Source: JACMLD01 sp044227095 (GTDB lineage: Bacteria > Bacteroidota > Bacteroidia > Chitinophagales > Chitinophagaceae). Taken from it: a DNA stretch of 64,000 bases. A model generated the notes under the pieces. The model was not told the DNA's origin, searched no databases, and worked only from the letters and a program-made list of their open reading frames with translations. Location of the stretch: NCBI GenBank assembly GCA_044227095.1, contig JBGAFV010000001.1, positions 4,216,001 to 4,280,000 on the forward strand, written 5' to 3'. Shown piece after piece: positions 28,109 through 36,825 of the stretch. How positions within the stretch are numbered: the first letter of the stretch is position 1; each line of letters begins with the position of its first letter. A program made the position numbers and the translations under genes.

Positions 28109-28492
28109 TCAAATTCTGTATACACAATTAAGGATATAAACAGGCGGTGTTGAACCATATTTCTTAAACCGTGTGTGAAAAACAAGTGGAGATAATGAAA
28201 AGCTATTGAAAGCTTCTGTATAAAAAGATAGTCCGGGATGAGATAACAAATAATTCCTCGTGCTAAAATGAACAGTTGCACCGGTAAAATGATGCAAACT
28301 AGCTGTAATATTCCTGGAAGGCGTTTCATTGCAACCAGCTTCGTGATCATTTGAATGGCGGTCATCTTTATCAGCAATATAATTTTCCTGACTTAAAGAT
28401 GCCGCTACACAACAATGCTTCCAACTGCCTGCAGTAAATACCACAACGGTATAAACAGACAATAATAATATAAGGGAAACCTTTTTAAGCAT
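28109..28492 (-). CDS. Small secreted Cys/His-containing protein of unknown function
   Basis: I do not recognise this 127-residue protein. It has an N-terminal signal or anchor (MLKKVSLILLLSVYTVVVF) followed by a stretch rich in His, Cys and acidic residues (KHCCVAA, DDRHSNDHEAGCNE). The C-terminal half contains STPPVYILNC. It is 95 bp upstream of the HMA-like gene on the same strand, so a metal-related role is possible but not shown. Small proteins of this layout are often found next to metal-binding genes in Bacteroidota. Confidence 0.6.
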   Translation of the reverse strand: MLKKVSLILLLSVYTVVVFTAGSWKHCCVAASLSQENYIADKDDRHSNDHEAGCNETPSRNITASLHHFTGATVHFSTRNYLLSHPGLSFYTEAFNSFSLSPLVFHTRFKKYGSTPPVYILNCVYRI

Positions 28493-28572
28493 TTGTGCGG
28501 TAATGTATTTGTGTTCTGCTATAAAGATAAAAAAAAAGTTTTAACCTGCAATCACTAATGCCTGTTGCAAAT

Positions 28573-28600
28573 AAAAAGGAAGCAGTAATGCTTCCTTTTT
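28573..28600 (-). terminator. Rho-independent terminator, bidirectional
   Basis: A 12-bp stem, AAAAAGGAAGCA (28573-28584) with TGCTTCCTTTTT (28589-28600), around a GTAA loop. Read on the minus strand it ends the gyrA-TPR unit (stop at 28628). The A- and T-runs on both sides would also stop transcription from the other direction. Confidence 0.85.
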
Positions 28601-28627
28601 ATAATAATTTTATGTTTTGTTTATCGA

Positions 28628-29905
28628 CTAAGAGTGTACCTTCTCCACGTTATTAAATTTGTCTTCCCATATTTTTACTTTGTCTTTGTCATTCTTTGTA
28701 TCATAAATTGTGATGAGCAGATCATATGCATCTTTCAATGTTTTTTTATCGTCCATTTTAAGTTTGCCTTTTGAACCAAGTATTTCATCTATTTTTTGGA
28801 AATATGGAGCCGCTTCATCAAATTTCTTATTTGCTGCGTTGCGTAAATCATCTTTTTTCTTTAGTTCGTCTGGTTTTAGTTTAACGCCGCCAACCGGTCT
28901 TATTTTTTTTGATTCAGCAGTAATATCTACTCCTTTATTGAATGAGATTTGACCAAGTACAAGGTAAGCATTGGCAAAGTCTGGTTTCAATTCGGTTACC
29001 TTTTTCATATTGGTCTCTACCTTTGCAATTAATTCTTCAGAATTAGGCGGACGTTTTGAAACAGCAGTATCATATGCGGTCTGGTACAACTCAACAGAAT
29101 AATTGTAGAGCGTCAGATAATCAGATGGATCTTTTGCAAGAATTTTTTCATAATTGGCAAATAGCGCTTTCTTGTCTCCGCTATCACGTATCATCTGCAT
29201 TTCATATTCTGCCCAAAAAGCATCTTTCGGATAAAGCTCAGCACCATAATTCAGGTATTTCATGGCGTTGGTGTTGTCATTCTTCTTTGCATAATAATCA
29301 GTAAGCCATTTATAAATCTCACCCATGTTTTCGCCATTTACTTTTGCATCTGCAAGCCTTCCATAGTAAGTAGCTGCTTCGTCTCTTTTGCCTGCTTTTT
29401 CTGCAGAGATGCCTGTATACAGTACAACTGTTGTATCTAGTTTTACGTTTGCCCATCCTTTAGAAGTCATGTAATCACTAATCTCAAGGCAATTTTTAAA
29501 AGTAGCAAAAGCCTCAGGGTATTGATTTCCCTGAAAAAGAGCTGCGCCCTTTTTAAAATATCCCTGGTACATGTCTGTAATAGGCTTGTAATTATCCATA
29601 GTAATGGCCACATGCTTTTCATCCATGTCTATATACTTCTTAATGGCTTCAAAAGCTTGTGTGCCTGCATCTGGTGTTTGTGCCCCAAGTGCAGCATCCC
29701 CGGCAATGGCACTGTAGATTTTGCCTTTAGTGTACCAGGCTTCTGGTGTCTTCTGATTTTTTGGATCGGCAAGTACGCCGTCTATTTCTGTTTTTGCTTC
29801 TGCCAGCTTATTTTTTGTAAGGTAATCCTTTGCCTTATCCAGCTTTTGGGCAAACAGTGCAACAGCGGCAATAGCCATCAACGTAGTTAGAAGAACCTTT
29901 TTCAT
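28628..29905 (-). CDS. Exported TPR-repeat protein
   Basis: This 425-residue protein has a signal peptide (MKKVLLTTLMAIAAVALFAQ) and several tetratricopeptide-like helical pairs (LAEAKTEIDGVLADPKNQ; YPEAFATFKNCLEISDYM; AMKYLNYGAELYPKDAFW; FANAYLVLGQISFNKGVD). It probably acts as a periplasmic scaffold; no enzyme motif is visible. It lies 33 bp after gyrA on the same strand with no terminator between them, so it appears to be co-transcribed with gyrA. No gene symbol is justified. Confidence 0.82.
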   Translation of the reverse strand: MKKVLLTTLMAIAAVALFAQKLDKAKDYLTKNKLAEAKTEIDGVLADPKNQKTPEAWYTKGKIYSAIAGDAALGAQTPDAGTQAFEAIKKYIDMDEKHVAITMDNYKPITDMYQGYFKKGAALFQGNQYPEAFATFKNCLEISDYMTSKGWANVKLDTTVVLYTGISAEKAGKRDEAATYYGRLADAKVNGENMGEIYKWLTDYYAKKNDNTNAMKYLNYGAELYPKDAFWAEYEMQMIRDSGDKKALFANYEKILAKDPSDYLTLYNYSVELYQTAYDTAVSKRPPNSEELIAKVETNMKKVTELKPDFANAYLVLGQISFNKGVDITAESKKIRPVGGVKLKPDELKKKDDLRNAANKKFDEAAPYFQKIDEILGSKGKLKMDDKKTLKDAYDLLITIYDTKNDKDKVKIWEDKFNNVEKVHS

Positions 29906-29938
29906 TGTTGTTATTTGTGTTTTTTATTAAAATCTTTA

Positions 29939-32557
29939 TTACTCAATTGGTGTGCCTGATTCATTTTCAGATGAAGTATTTGTTTCATCAGTTGTATCTG
30001 GCAAATCTTTTAACGTTTCTTCCCCGGCTGTTGTGGCTTCACCTGCAGGTTGTATGGTAGCACCATTTGCCACTACATCAAGTTCATCAAGCTTTGTTAT
30101 AGCTGCTATTTCATCGCCTTCATCAACCCTTATCAACTTTACACCCTGGGTAGCACGTCCCTGCTCACTGATACCAATAACCGGCATTCGTATAGTAACA
30201 CCACTTTTGCAGGTTATCATCAAATCTTCTTTCTGGTGTACGTCAAGCATACCAACAAGCGCACCTGTTTTTTCAGTCACATTAATTGTCTTAACGCCTT
30301 TTCCTCCGCGGTTTGTAATCCTGTATTCTTCTATAGGTGTACGCTTGCCGAAACCTTTTTCACTTACAACAAGTACTGTTCTTGACGCATCTCCTTTACT
30401 TACACAGATCATACCAACTACACCATCATTATCATCATCTACTTCTATGCCTGCAACACCAATTGCACCGCGACCTGTTGGTCTTACTTTATCTTCAGGA
30501 AAACGTATGGCCCTTCCGCTTTTAACGGCCATTAATATTTCACAATTACCATCAGTTAATTTCGCTTCCAGCAATTCATCGCCTTCTATAATGTTGATGG
30601 CATTAACGCCAGACAAACGCGGACGGCTGAAGTCTTCTAGCAAAGTCTTTTTAATGATCCCTTTCTTAGTACAGAGTACAATATTATGACTATTTACAAA
30701 TGATTCGTTTTTCAAATCATTTACATCAATAATTGCCCTCACTTTATCATCTGGTGAAATCTGGATAAGGTTCTGTATAGCCCTTCCTTTACTGGTCTTC
30801 TCTCCTTCTGGTATTTCGTACACATTCATCCAGTAACACCTTCCTTTTTCAGTAAAGAAAAGCATGGTATGGTGAGTGGAAGCTACAAATAAATGTTCAA
30901 TATAATCTTCCTCTCTTGTTTTGCCACCAATTACGCCACGGCCGCCCCTGCGTTGTGCACGGTATTCAGTAGCAGATGTTCTCTTTATATAACCAAGATG
31001 AGAAATGGTAATAACAACATCTTCTTCTTTAATAAGATCTTTTATTCTTACCTCATCATCAAGGTAGGTAATCTGTGTTTTTCTTTCGTCGCCAAATTTG
31101 CTTTTTACTTCTTCAAGTTCTTTTACAATCAGCTCATAGCGCATTGTTTCGCTGCCAAGCAGTTCCTGCAATGAACCAATCAGTTTCATCAATTCTTCAT
31201 ATTCGGCTTTAATCTTTTCCCTTTCCATTCCGGTAAGCCTTTGCAAACGAAGTTCGAGTATGGCACGGGTTTGCAACTCGTCCAGCCCCCATCCGGCATT
31301 CATAAGGGCTTCTCTTGCTGTTTCTGGATTTGCAGATGCACGTATCAACGCAATTACTTCATCCAGGTGATCAAGTGCTATAAGATAACCTTGTAAAATA
31401 TGTGCTTTCTTCTGCGCTTCCTTCAGTTCAAAATTAGCACGGCGTATAACCACTTCCATCCTGAAATCAACAAACTCGCTAATCATATCTTTCAGGTTCA
31501 ATGTTTTTGGCCTGCCTTTTACAAGCGCAACATTGTTTATACCATAGGAAGTTTGCAGTTCTGAATATTTGTACAACTGATTGATAACAACATTGGCAAT
31601 TGCATCACGTTTTAAATCGATAACAATGCGTGTACCTTCTTTCTTATTGGATTCATTGTTTACATGCGCAATACCTTCTATTACTTTTTCATTTACCAGT
31701 TGACCAATACGATCGCACAAAGCATCCCTGTTTACCTGGTAAGGAACTTCTGTAATGATAATTGATTCCCTGCCACTGCCTTTTGTATCTACATGCAGTT
31801 TACCACGAAGTACTACCCTGCCGCGGCCAAAATGCATTCCGGCTTTTACACCTTCCATTCCATATATAATGCCACCGGTAGGAAAATCCGGGGCTTTTAC
31901 ATACCCCATCAATTCATCTATAGTAATGTCTCTGTTGCCAATAAAAGCAACACAACCATCAATTACTTCGCTAAGGTTATGCGGCATCATATTAGTGGCC
32001 ATACCTACAGCAATACCTGAAGCGCCATTTAAAAGCAATTGCGGAATGCGGGTGGGTAATACTGTTGGCTCCTTTTCTGTATCATCAAAATTGAGCTGAA
32101 AATCTACTGTTTCTTTGTTGATGTCTTCCAGCATAGATTCTCCCATGCGGTGAAGGCGTGCTTCTGTATAACGCATCGCCGCAGGCATATCACCGTCCTG
32201 AGATCCGAAATTACCCTGTCCGTCTACCAATGTATAACGCATATTCCATTCTTGCGCCAGGCGAACCATGGTATCGTAAATAGATTTATCGCCATGCGGA
32301 TGGTATTTACCAATTACCTCACCAACAATACGTGCCGATTTCTTGTAAGGCTTGTTGCTATGGTTGCCCAATTCGTTCATGGCGTATAATACACGCCTGT
32401 GCACCGGTTTTAAACCATCTCTTACATCGGGCAATGCACGGCCAATGATTACACTCATAGAGTAATCGATATAAGCCGTTTTCATCTGCTCTTCAATATT
32501 TACCGGAACGATGCGATTGTTGTCCTGCGTCTCTTGTGGTACTGTATTATCCTCCAT
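29939..32557 (-). CDS. gyrA: DNA gyrase subunit A
   Basis: GyrA (872 residues) forms the A2B2 gyrase that introduces negative supercoils. The 5Y-CAP domain contains the catalytic Tyr130 in AAMRYTEARL. The tower and coiled-coil regions follow, then a six-bladed C-terminal domain with the GyrA-box-like QRRGGRGVIGG. The quinolone-determining segment reads HPHGDKSIYDT, so Lys91 stands where E. coli has Ser83, while Asp95 (E. coli Asp87) is kept. The acidic C-terminal tail is normal. A -7-like CAAATCTA (minus TAGATTTG) lies 85 bp upstream. Confidence 0.97.
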   Translation of the reverse strand: MEDNTVPQETQDNNRIVPVNIEEQMKTAYIDYSMSVIIGRALPDVRDGLKPVHRRVLYAMNELGNHSNKPYKKSARIVGEVIGKYHPHGDKSIYDTMVRLAQEWNMRYTLVDGQGNFGSQDGDMPAAMRYTEARLHRMGESMLEDINKETVDFQLNFDDTEKEPTVLPTRIPQLLLNGASGIAVGMATNMMPHNLSEVIDGCVAFIGNRDITIDELMGYVKAPDFPTGGIIYGMEGVKAGMHFGRGRVVLRGKLHVDTKGSGRESIIITEVPYQVNRDALCDRIGQLVNEKVIEGIAHVNNESNKKEGTRIVIDLKRDAIANVVINQLYKYSELQTSYGINNVALVKGRPKTLNLKDMISEFVDFRMEVVIRRANFELKEAQKKAHILQGYLIALDHLDEVIALIRASANPETAREALMNAGWGLDELQTRAILELRLQRLTGMEREKIKAEYEELMKLIGSLQELLGSETMRYELIVKELEEVKSKFGDERKTQITYLDDEVRIKDLIKEEDVVITISHLGYIKRTSATEYRAQRRGGRGVIGGKTREEDYIEHLFVASTHHTMLFFTEKGRCYWMNVYEIPEGEKTSKGRAIQNLIQISPDDKVRAIIDVNDLKNESFVNSHNIVLCTKKGIIKKTLLEDFSRPRLSGVNAINIIEGDELLEAKLTDGNCEILMAVKSGRAIRFPEDKVRPTGRGAIGVAGIEVDDDNDGVVGMICVSKGDASRTVLVVSEKGFGKRTPIEEYRITNRGGKGVKTINVTEKTGALVGMLDVHQKEDLMITCKSGVTIRMPVIGISEQGRATQGVKLIRVDEGDEIAAITKLDELDVVANGATIQPAGEATTAGEETLKDLPDTTDETNTSSENESGTPIE

Positions 32558-32641
32558 GTTTTATGTACTCCTTTCTTTTAGAAATATAAGCTTGTTTTAA
32601 GGCGTGTTTTGCTATGAAAAAGAACGTTATTATAAGGATTG

Positions 32642-32649
32642 CAAATCTA
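32642..32649 (-). promoter_or_regulatory. Putative -7 element of gyrA
   Basis: The minus strand reads TAGATTTG, an exact TAnnTTTG. A clear TTG at the -33 position is missing. The implied leader is about 78 nt. Confidence 0.4.
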
Positions 32650-32874
32650 TCTTATTTGATGCGTATAACCTGCTAAAAAACGTTGTTTTTCGCCTGCTTT
32701 TTTCCACGATTGTGGACAGCGAAAATCCTGTTTTTTGAAACCTGCTTCCTGGAAATTAATAAATAGTAAACCGGGGCTGTTTTATTCCTGTAAAGCTGTT
32801 AAAAAAAGCATTTTATTACCATAAACAGCCGGCTACAGATTAACTTATTCTTTATAACTTTTTATTCACCAGTT

Positions 32875-32905
32875 TTGGCCTGGAATTGGCATATCAGTAC
32901 CTTTG
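32875..32905 (+). promoter_or_regulatory. Bacteroidota-type promoter of the GYF-domain gene
   Basis: TTG (32875-32877) is followed after exactly 20 bp by TACCTTTG (32898-32905), a full match to the -33/-7 consensus. Transcription would begin near 32912, giving a leader of about 88 nt before the ATG at 33000. Confidence 0.65.
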
Positions 32906-32999
32906 AAATACCACATCCCCGAAAACCATAATATCTTACCCATTTAAGACGAGCCATTAATAGAATGTCTTTTGCTGAATATTAACCAGTGCTTCGTGT

Positions 33000-34355
33000 A
33001 TGACCACTTACCGATTATTAAGGGATAACAAAGAAACAGGGCCATTTTCTGAAGAGGAATTAATTGCCAAAGGTTTTAAACCTTATGACCTTATATGGGT
33101 TGAAGGCAGAAGCGCAGGCTGGCGTTACCCCAGCGAAATTCCGGCATTTAAAACTTTTGCTCCTGTTATTGAAGAGCAACCTTACGACAGGTTTTATAAA
33201 AAGCAACCACCACAAAAATTATTTTCTGAAGAAGAAAGAGATTCACGCAAAACATATACTCCGCCAGGCATTAAAGAAATACCACCGGTAAAGCAACAGC
33301 CAGTTGCAATAAATCCGGAACCTGATTATAAAGCACATGTTGCGCAACCAAGGCATATACATGTTACACTTCCTTCTGGCAATACTGTAAACCTTACAAA
33401 ATTGGTTTCGGCAAATGACAATGCCTTACCTAAGGAAATAAATAACAACATTTCAAAAGAAGAAATAAAACAGCCGGCTCCTTCAGCAAAAAATTATTAT
33501 GCCGATACATTAGCTGTTAAAGAACCAGAACAAAAGATTGTTGCTGTGCAATATCTTCAAAGCAATAATGAAGATGAACGCAACAACCTTGCGCTTCCTG
33601 TATACAATACTTCTTCTCCTTCAGGTTTTTCATGGGGATTGATTGCAGCATCGTTTATTGGTTTTGCTACACTTGTTGGACTTGGCATTATGATTGGCCT
33701 GTCTATCAACAAAACAAAAAACGAAGTTGTGTACAACAACACAACACCAGCCAAGACTCAAAAAATATTGCAACCAGATAATACCAGTCCGAAACTTTCT
33801 CCTGCTACATTACAAGATGCACCTGCAACAAATAACAGCGAAGGCTTGCAGGTTCAATCTGGTGCCGGAAAAGAACTGGTACAAAATGCAGTGGTAAAAA
33901 ACACAGTAACGCCTGAAGTAACTGATCAGAAAGAAACAAAGAAAAAAACTAACGAAACTGAAACAAAAAATAACAACAAGCCGCTTTCTTTACCAGATGA
34001 GCCTGCCGTTTTACATACAAAGCCCAGTGCACCTCCTGTAATTAATGTAGAAAAAAGCCTGTCATTAACTCCTAATGATTTTAAAACAGGAACTTTTGGT
34101 GGAATAACCGGATTAAAATACACTTTGTATAACGGCTCACAAATACAGATAGAATCTGCGGAGATAGAAATAAGCTATATACAGGCAAATAATAAAATCT
34201 ATAAAACAGAAAGACTTGTTTTTAAAGATATAGCAGCCGGCGCACAAGTGACACTGGATGCACCTCCCAGTAACCGTGGCGTAAAAATAACCAGCCGCAT
34301 TATAAAAGTAAATACAAAAGACACAGGCCTTACCAATACTACTGCAAAATCCTAA
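33000..34355 (+). CDS. GYF-domain membrane protein of unknown function
   Basis: This 451-residue protein opens with a bacterial GYF_2-type domain (residues 1-50: YRLLRDNKETGPFSEEEL, with the GW-like pair in GRSAGWRYPSEIP). A proline/lysine-rich disordered region follows, then one transmembrane helix around residues 209-233 (WGLIAASFIGFATLVGLGIM), another low-complexity Thr/Lys-rich linker and a C-terminal beta-rich domain (residues about 350-440) of unknown type. The GYF part would be cytoplasmic and the C-terminal domain periplasmic. GYF domains bind proline-rich peptides in eukaryotes; the bacterial ligand is unknown. It has its own promoter and terminator. Confidence 0.8.
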   Translation: MTTYRLLRDNKETGPFSEEELIAKGFKPYDLIWVEGRSAGWRYPSEIPAFKTFAPVIEEQPYDRFYKKQPPQKLFSEEERDSRKTYTPPGIKEIPPVKQQPVAINPEPDYKAHVAQPRHIHVTLPSGNTVNLTKLVSANDNALPKEINNNISKEEIKQPAPSAKNYYADTLAVKEPEQKIVAVQYLQSNNEDERNNLALPVYNTSSPSGFSWGLIAASFIGFATLVGLGIMIGLSINKTKNEVVYNNTTPAKTQKILQPDNTSPKLSPATLQDAPATNNSEGLQVQSGAGKELVQNAVVKNTVTPEVTDQKETKKKTNETETKNNNKPLSLPDEPAVLHTKPSAPPVINVEKSLSLTPNDFKTGTFGGITGLKYTLYNGSQIQIESAEIEISYIQANNKIYKTERLVFKDIAAGAQVTLDAPPSNRGVKITSRIIKVNTKDTGLTNTTAKS

Positions 34356-34558
34356 TTGCAAAATCACATAATTTTTTAATCTCCACACCTTCTCTTTTTT
34401 TGCCAATTGGCATGGTAGTTGAATTTCTATCAAGCTTCTCCGTATTCTTCTATTATATATTGATTGCTTCTTTGCAATCATTTTCAATTATTGTTTATAC
34501 AACTATTTTTCTATCCTGGAATTTGGCGGGATGAAAAATGTTTTTCCAACTTTCTTTT

Positions 34559-34600
34559 AATAGCCGGCAAGATTTTTAAAAGATCTTACTGGCTATTTTT
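34559..34600 (+). terminator. Terminator-like hairpin after the GYF-domain gene
   Basis: AATAGCCGGCAAGATTTT pairs with AGATCTTACTGGCTATT with a few mismatches around a short A/T loop, followed by a T-run. It lies about 200 bp past the stop codon, which is far for a terminator. Confidence 0.55.
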
Positions 34601-34603
34601 CTT

Positions 34604-34750
34604 AGCCGAAGGTTCGCAGATTTTTTAGTAATACAAGCTTGTAATAAATGATAAACCCGCTATCATGCTAAAGCATCCCGTGTAAGTTTGGATGCAAGAA
34701 TTGTAAAAAATAAGCCGCAAATTCACAGAATAATCTGCGAACCTGCGGCC
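34604..34750. repeat. Inverted repeat of the AATCTGCG family
   Basis: Arm AGCCGAAGGTTCGCAGATT (34604-34622) pairs with AATCTGCGAACCTGCGGCC (34732-34750). An extra half-copy, AGCCGCAAATTCACAGA, lies just before the right arm. Related arms occur at 42625-42881 and 47508-47529. Confidence 0.7.
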
Positions 34751-34775
34751 AATGAATAAAATGTATTCTAGCGAA

Positions 34776-36206
34776 TTACATTCCTAATTTCCAGCCTTCG
34801 CGGTAAGTACGTCTTACATACTGATTGGCTTCATCATAGTTTGTAATCTTCATATTTTCTGCATCCCACAGTAATTTCTTACGTCCGGGGAAGCTTTTAC
34901 CATCAGCACTCTTGGTAATATAACTTCTTAATGCAAGGTTGCCCATCAATATTGTTTCTGTAAGCGGGCCTGCATAATCGAAATTAGAACTTGTTTCCAC
35001 TCTTCCAAAACCTGCAATACAAGCATTAACCCATTGCAGGTAATGGCCTTCTGGCACACGTGCCAATGTTTGTGGTACGTTTATTTCTTTTGTTTTTGAT
35101 GTTGGCAACAGTGTGGGATTTGCGCCATAACATTCGCACATTATTTTTCCTTTTGTACCAGTGATGATTACACCACCGTCATCGCCACCCATTCTTTCAT
35201 CCGGGCCAAGTTCATCGGGCCTTTCTGGCAAAATGCCGCCATCCATCCAATATAGTTTTACATCTGGCTTACCATTTTTCATTGGGAATTTTAATTTAAC
35301 CGAAGATGAAATTGGACAGCTTTCAGGATAATATGCAGCATTCCACATTTTTTCAAACACTGCACCTTCACTGCATTCTACTTCGGAAGGGTAACCAAGT
35401 CCTACGGTTTTAAATGCAGGATCAATCAGGTGGCAACCCATATCTCCCAATGCACCTGTACCATAAGCCCAGTATCCACGCCAGTTAAACGGCAAAAATT
35501 CTTTGTGGTATTCTTCAAATTTTGCAGGGCCTAACCAGAGATCCCAATCCAGCTCTTTTGGTATTTCATCTTTGCCCTTAGGATTGCCCAAACCCTGTGG
35601 CCAAACCGGCCTGTTGGTCCATACATGAATTTCTGTTGCATCGCCAATAATACCAGCATTGTACCATTCACGCATTAAACGAACACCATCGCCAGAAGCT
35701 CCCTGGTTACCCATTTGTGTAACTACCTTGTATTGACGTGCAGCCTGTGTAAGCATACGTGCTTCGTAAATATCGTGCGTCATTGGCTTTTGCACATACA
35801 CATGTTTGCCCCTTTGCATAGCGGCCATTGCAGCTATAGCATGTATATTATCTGGTGTAGACACAGAACAAGCATCAATATTTTTTGCTTCTTTATCGAG
35901 CATTACCCTCCAATCTTTATAATATTTTGCTTTTGGAAAACGCTTAACAGAATCAGCAGCCTGCCTGTCATCAACATCACATAGAAAACCGATATTTACT
36001 TTAGGGCTTTTTGAAAATTCTCTCAAATCGCTATTGCCTTTACCACCGGCGCCAATACCTGCAATGGTAAGTGTATCACTTGGCGCAACAAAACCACGTC
36101 CAAGTACATGACGGGGAACAATAAAAAAACTGCCTGCAGCAAGAGATGCATTCCGTATAAATTTCCTCCTGGACTGATCTTGCTTATTTTTTTTCGTATG
36201 GCTCAT
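34776..36206 (-). CDS. Tat-exported Gfo/Idh/MocA family oxidoreductase
   Basis: This 476-residue protein has a twin-arginine signal (QSRRKFIRNASLAAGSFF, Arg13-Arg14), so it is exported folded, with cofactor bound. A Rossmann domain follows (LTIAGIGAGGKGNSDL) with the catalytic segment HVYVQKPMTHD, then a substrate domain (ALGDMGCHLIDPAFKTVGL). Secreted members of this family are common in Bacteroidota and are often annotated as dehydrogenases of unknown sugar substrate. It stands alone between convergent and repeat-filled spacers. The substrate is unknown. Confidence 0.9.
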   Translation of the reverse strand: MSHTKKNKQDQSRRKFIRNASLAAGSFFIVPRHVLGRGFVAPSDTLTIAGIGAGGKGNSDLREFSKSPKVNIGFLCDVDDRQAADSVKRFPKAKYYKDWRVMLDKEAKNIDACSVSTPDNIHAIAAMAAMQRGKHVYVQKPMTHDIYEARMLTQAARQYKVVTQMGNQGASGDGVRLMREWYNAGIIGDATEIHVWTNRPVWPQGLGNPKGKDEIPKELDWDLWLGPAKFEEYHKEFLPFNWRGYWAYGTGALGDMGCHLIDPAFKTVGLGYPSEVECSEGAVFEKMWNAAYYPESCPISSSVKLKFPMKNGKPDVKLYWMDGGILPERPDELGPDERMGGDDGGVIITGTKGKIMCECYGANPTLLPTSKTKEINVPQTLARVPEGHYLQWVNACIAGFGRVETSSNFDYAGPLTETILMGNLALRSYITKSADGKSFPGRKKLLWDAENMKITNYDEANQYVRRTYREGWKLGM

Positions 36207-36213
36207 TGAAGAA

Positions 36214-36297
36214 AGTATTTTAGATGTTAGTATAGAGTATTAAGATAAAATTATTGAACATTAGTATTCAGGATTAAGACAATAGTATACAGACTTT
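36214..36297. repeat. Heptamer array (AGTATTC family) upstream of the Tat oxidoreductase
   Basis: About twelve near-perfect 7-nt steps from 36214 to 36297 follow the theme AGTATTC/AGTATAC/AGACAAT, with one 6-nt and one 8-nt slip. Complementary words (AATACTA, ATACTATA) reappear at 36359-36380, next to the osmC stop. The array lies immediately upstream of the oxidoreductase start codon. Confidence 0.72.
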
Positions 36298-36374
36298 GCA
36301 ATACTGCAGCTTAACTTTTAAATTTTAATCGCATTTTAAAAACTTAAGCAATTATCTGAATACTATAATGTATA

Positions 36375-36785
36375 CTATACCAGGTTTGCTTCAAGAGAAA
36401 TGCTTGTATTGAGCAGTTTGCTGATGGGGCAGTTAGCCTTTGCATCGTCTGCACATGCTGCAAATTTAGCAGCATCAATGCCTGGTACTTTTGCATTAAG
36501 CACTATATTGGAAGAAGTAATGGCTCCATCATCCAGCGATACTGTAGCAGTGGCTTCGAGAGATTCTGGTGTAAAACCTGCTGCGCCAAGCACAAAACTT
36601 AATTTCATGGCAAAGCAACCAGCATGTGCAGCTGCTACCAATTCTTCAGGATTGGTACCAACGCCCTGTTCAAACCTTGATTTAAAAGAATACTGGGTTT
36701 TGTTGAGAGTAGTGCTTTGTGTTGTTAAATTTCCGCTGCCTTCTTTACCAGATCCGTTCCAAACGGCTGTTGCTGTACGTTTCAT
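36375..36785 (-). CDS. osmC: OsmC/Ohr-family peroxiredoxin
   Basis: This 136-residue thiol peroxidase reduces organic hydroperoxides in the cytoplasm. The two redox cysteines are Cys57 in HAGCFAMKLS and Cys119 in NCPISKLL, matching E. coli OsmC Cys59 and Cys125. FEQGVGTNPEELVAAAHAGCF is typical of the OsmC rather than the Ohr branch. It is divergent from csaA with a 40-bp spacer. Assignment to OsmC over Ohr is probable. Confidence 0.92.
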   Translation of the reverse strand: MKRTATAVWNGSGKEGSGNLTTQSTTLNKTQYSFKSRFEQGVGTNPEELVAAAHAGCFAMKLSFVLGAAGFTPESLEATATVSLDDGAITSSNIVLNAKVPGIDAAKFAACADDAKANCPISKLLNTSISLEANLV

Positions 36786-36799
36786 TTGTTAGCTAATTT

Positions 36800-36807
36800 T
36801 ATTTTTG
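36800..36807 (+). promoter_or_regulatory. Putative -7 element of csaA
   Basis: TATTTTTG matches TAnnTTTG. No TTG lies at the right distance upstream (nearest candidates leave 11 or 27 bp), so this is tentative. The leader would be about 12 nt. Confidence 0.3.
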
Positions 36808-36825
36808 AAAAAAGAATTAAACATT

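Larger units (their letters stand above)
32558..32999. other. 442-bp divergent spacer between gyrA and the GYF-domain gene
   Basis: No gene is visible. It contains a minus-strand -7-like element for gyrA (32642-32649) and a complete plus-strand promoter for the GYF gene (32875-32905). The middle (32690-32870) shows no repeat or hairpin that I can support. Confidence 0.6.
34356..34775. other. 420-bp convergent spacer with terminator and inverted repeat
   Basis: No gene is seen. It contains a terminator hairpin (34559-34600) and the AATCTGCG-type inverted repeat (34604-34750). The first 200 bp are AT-rich without clear structure. Confidence 0.6.
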
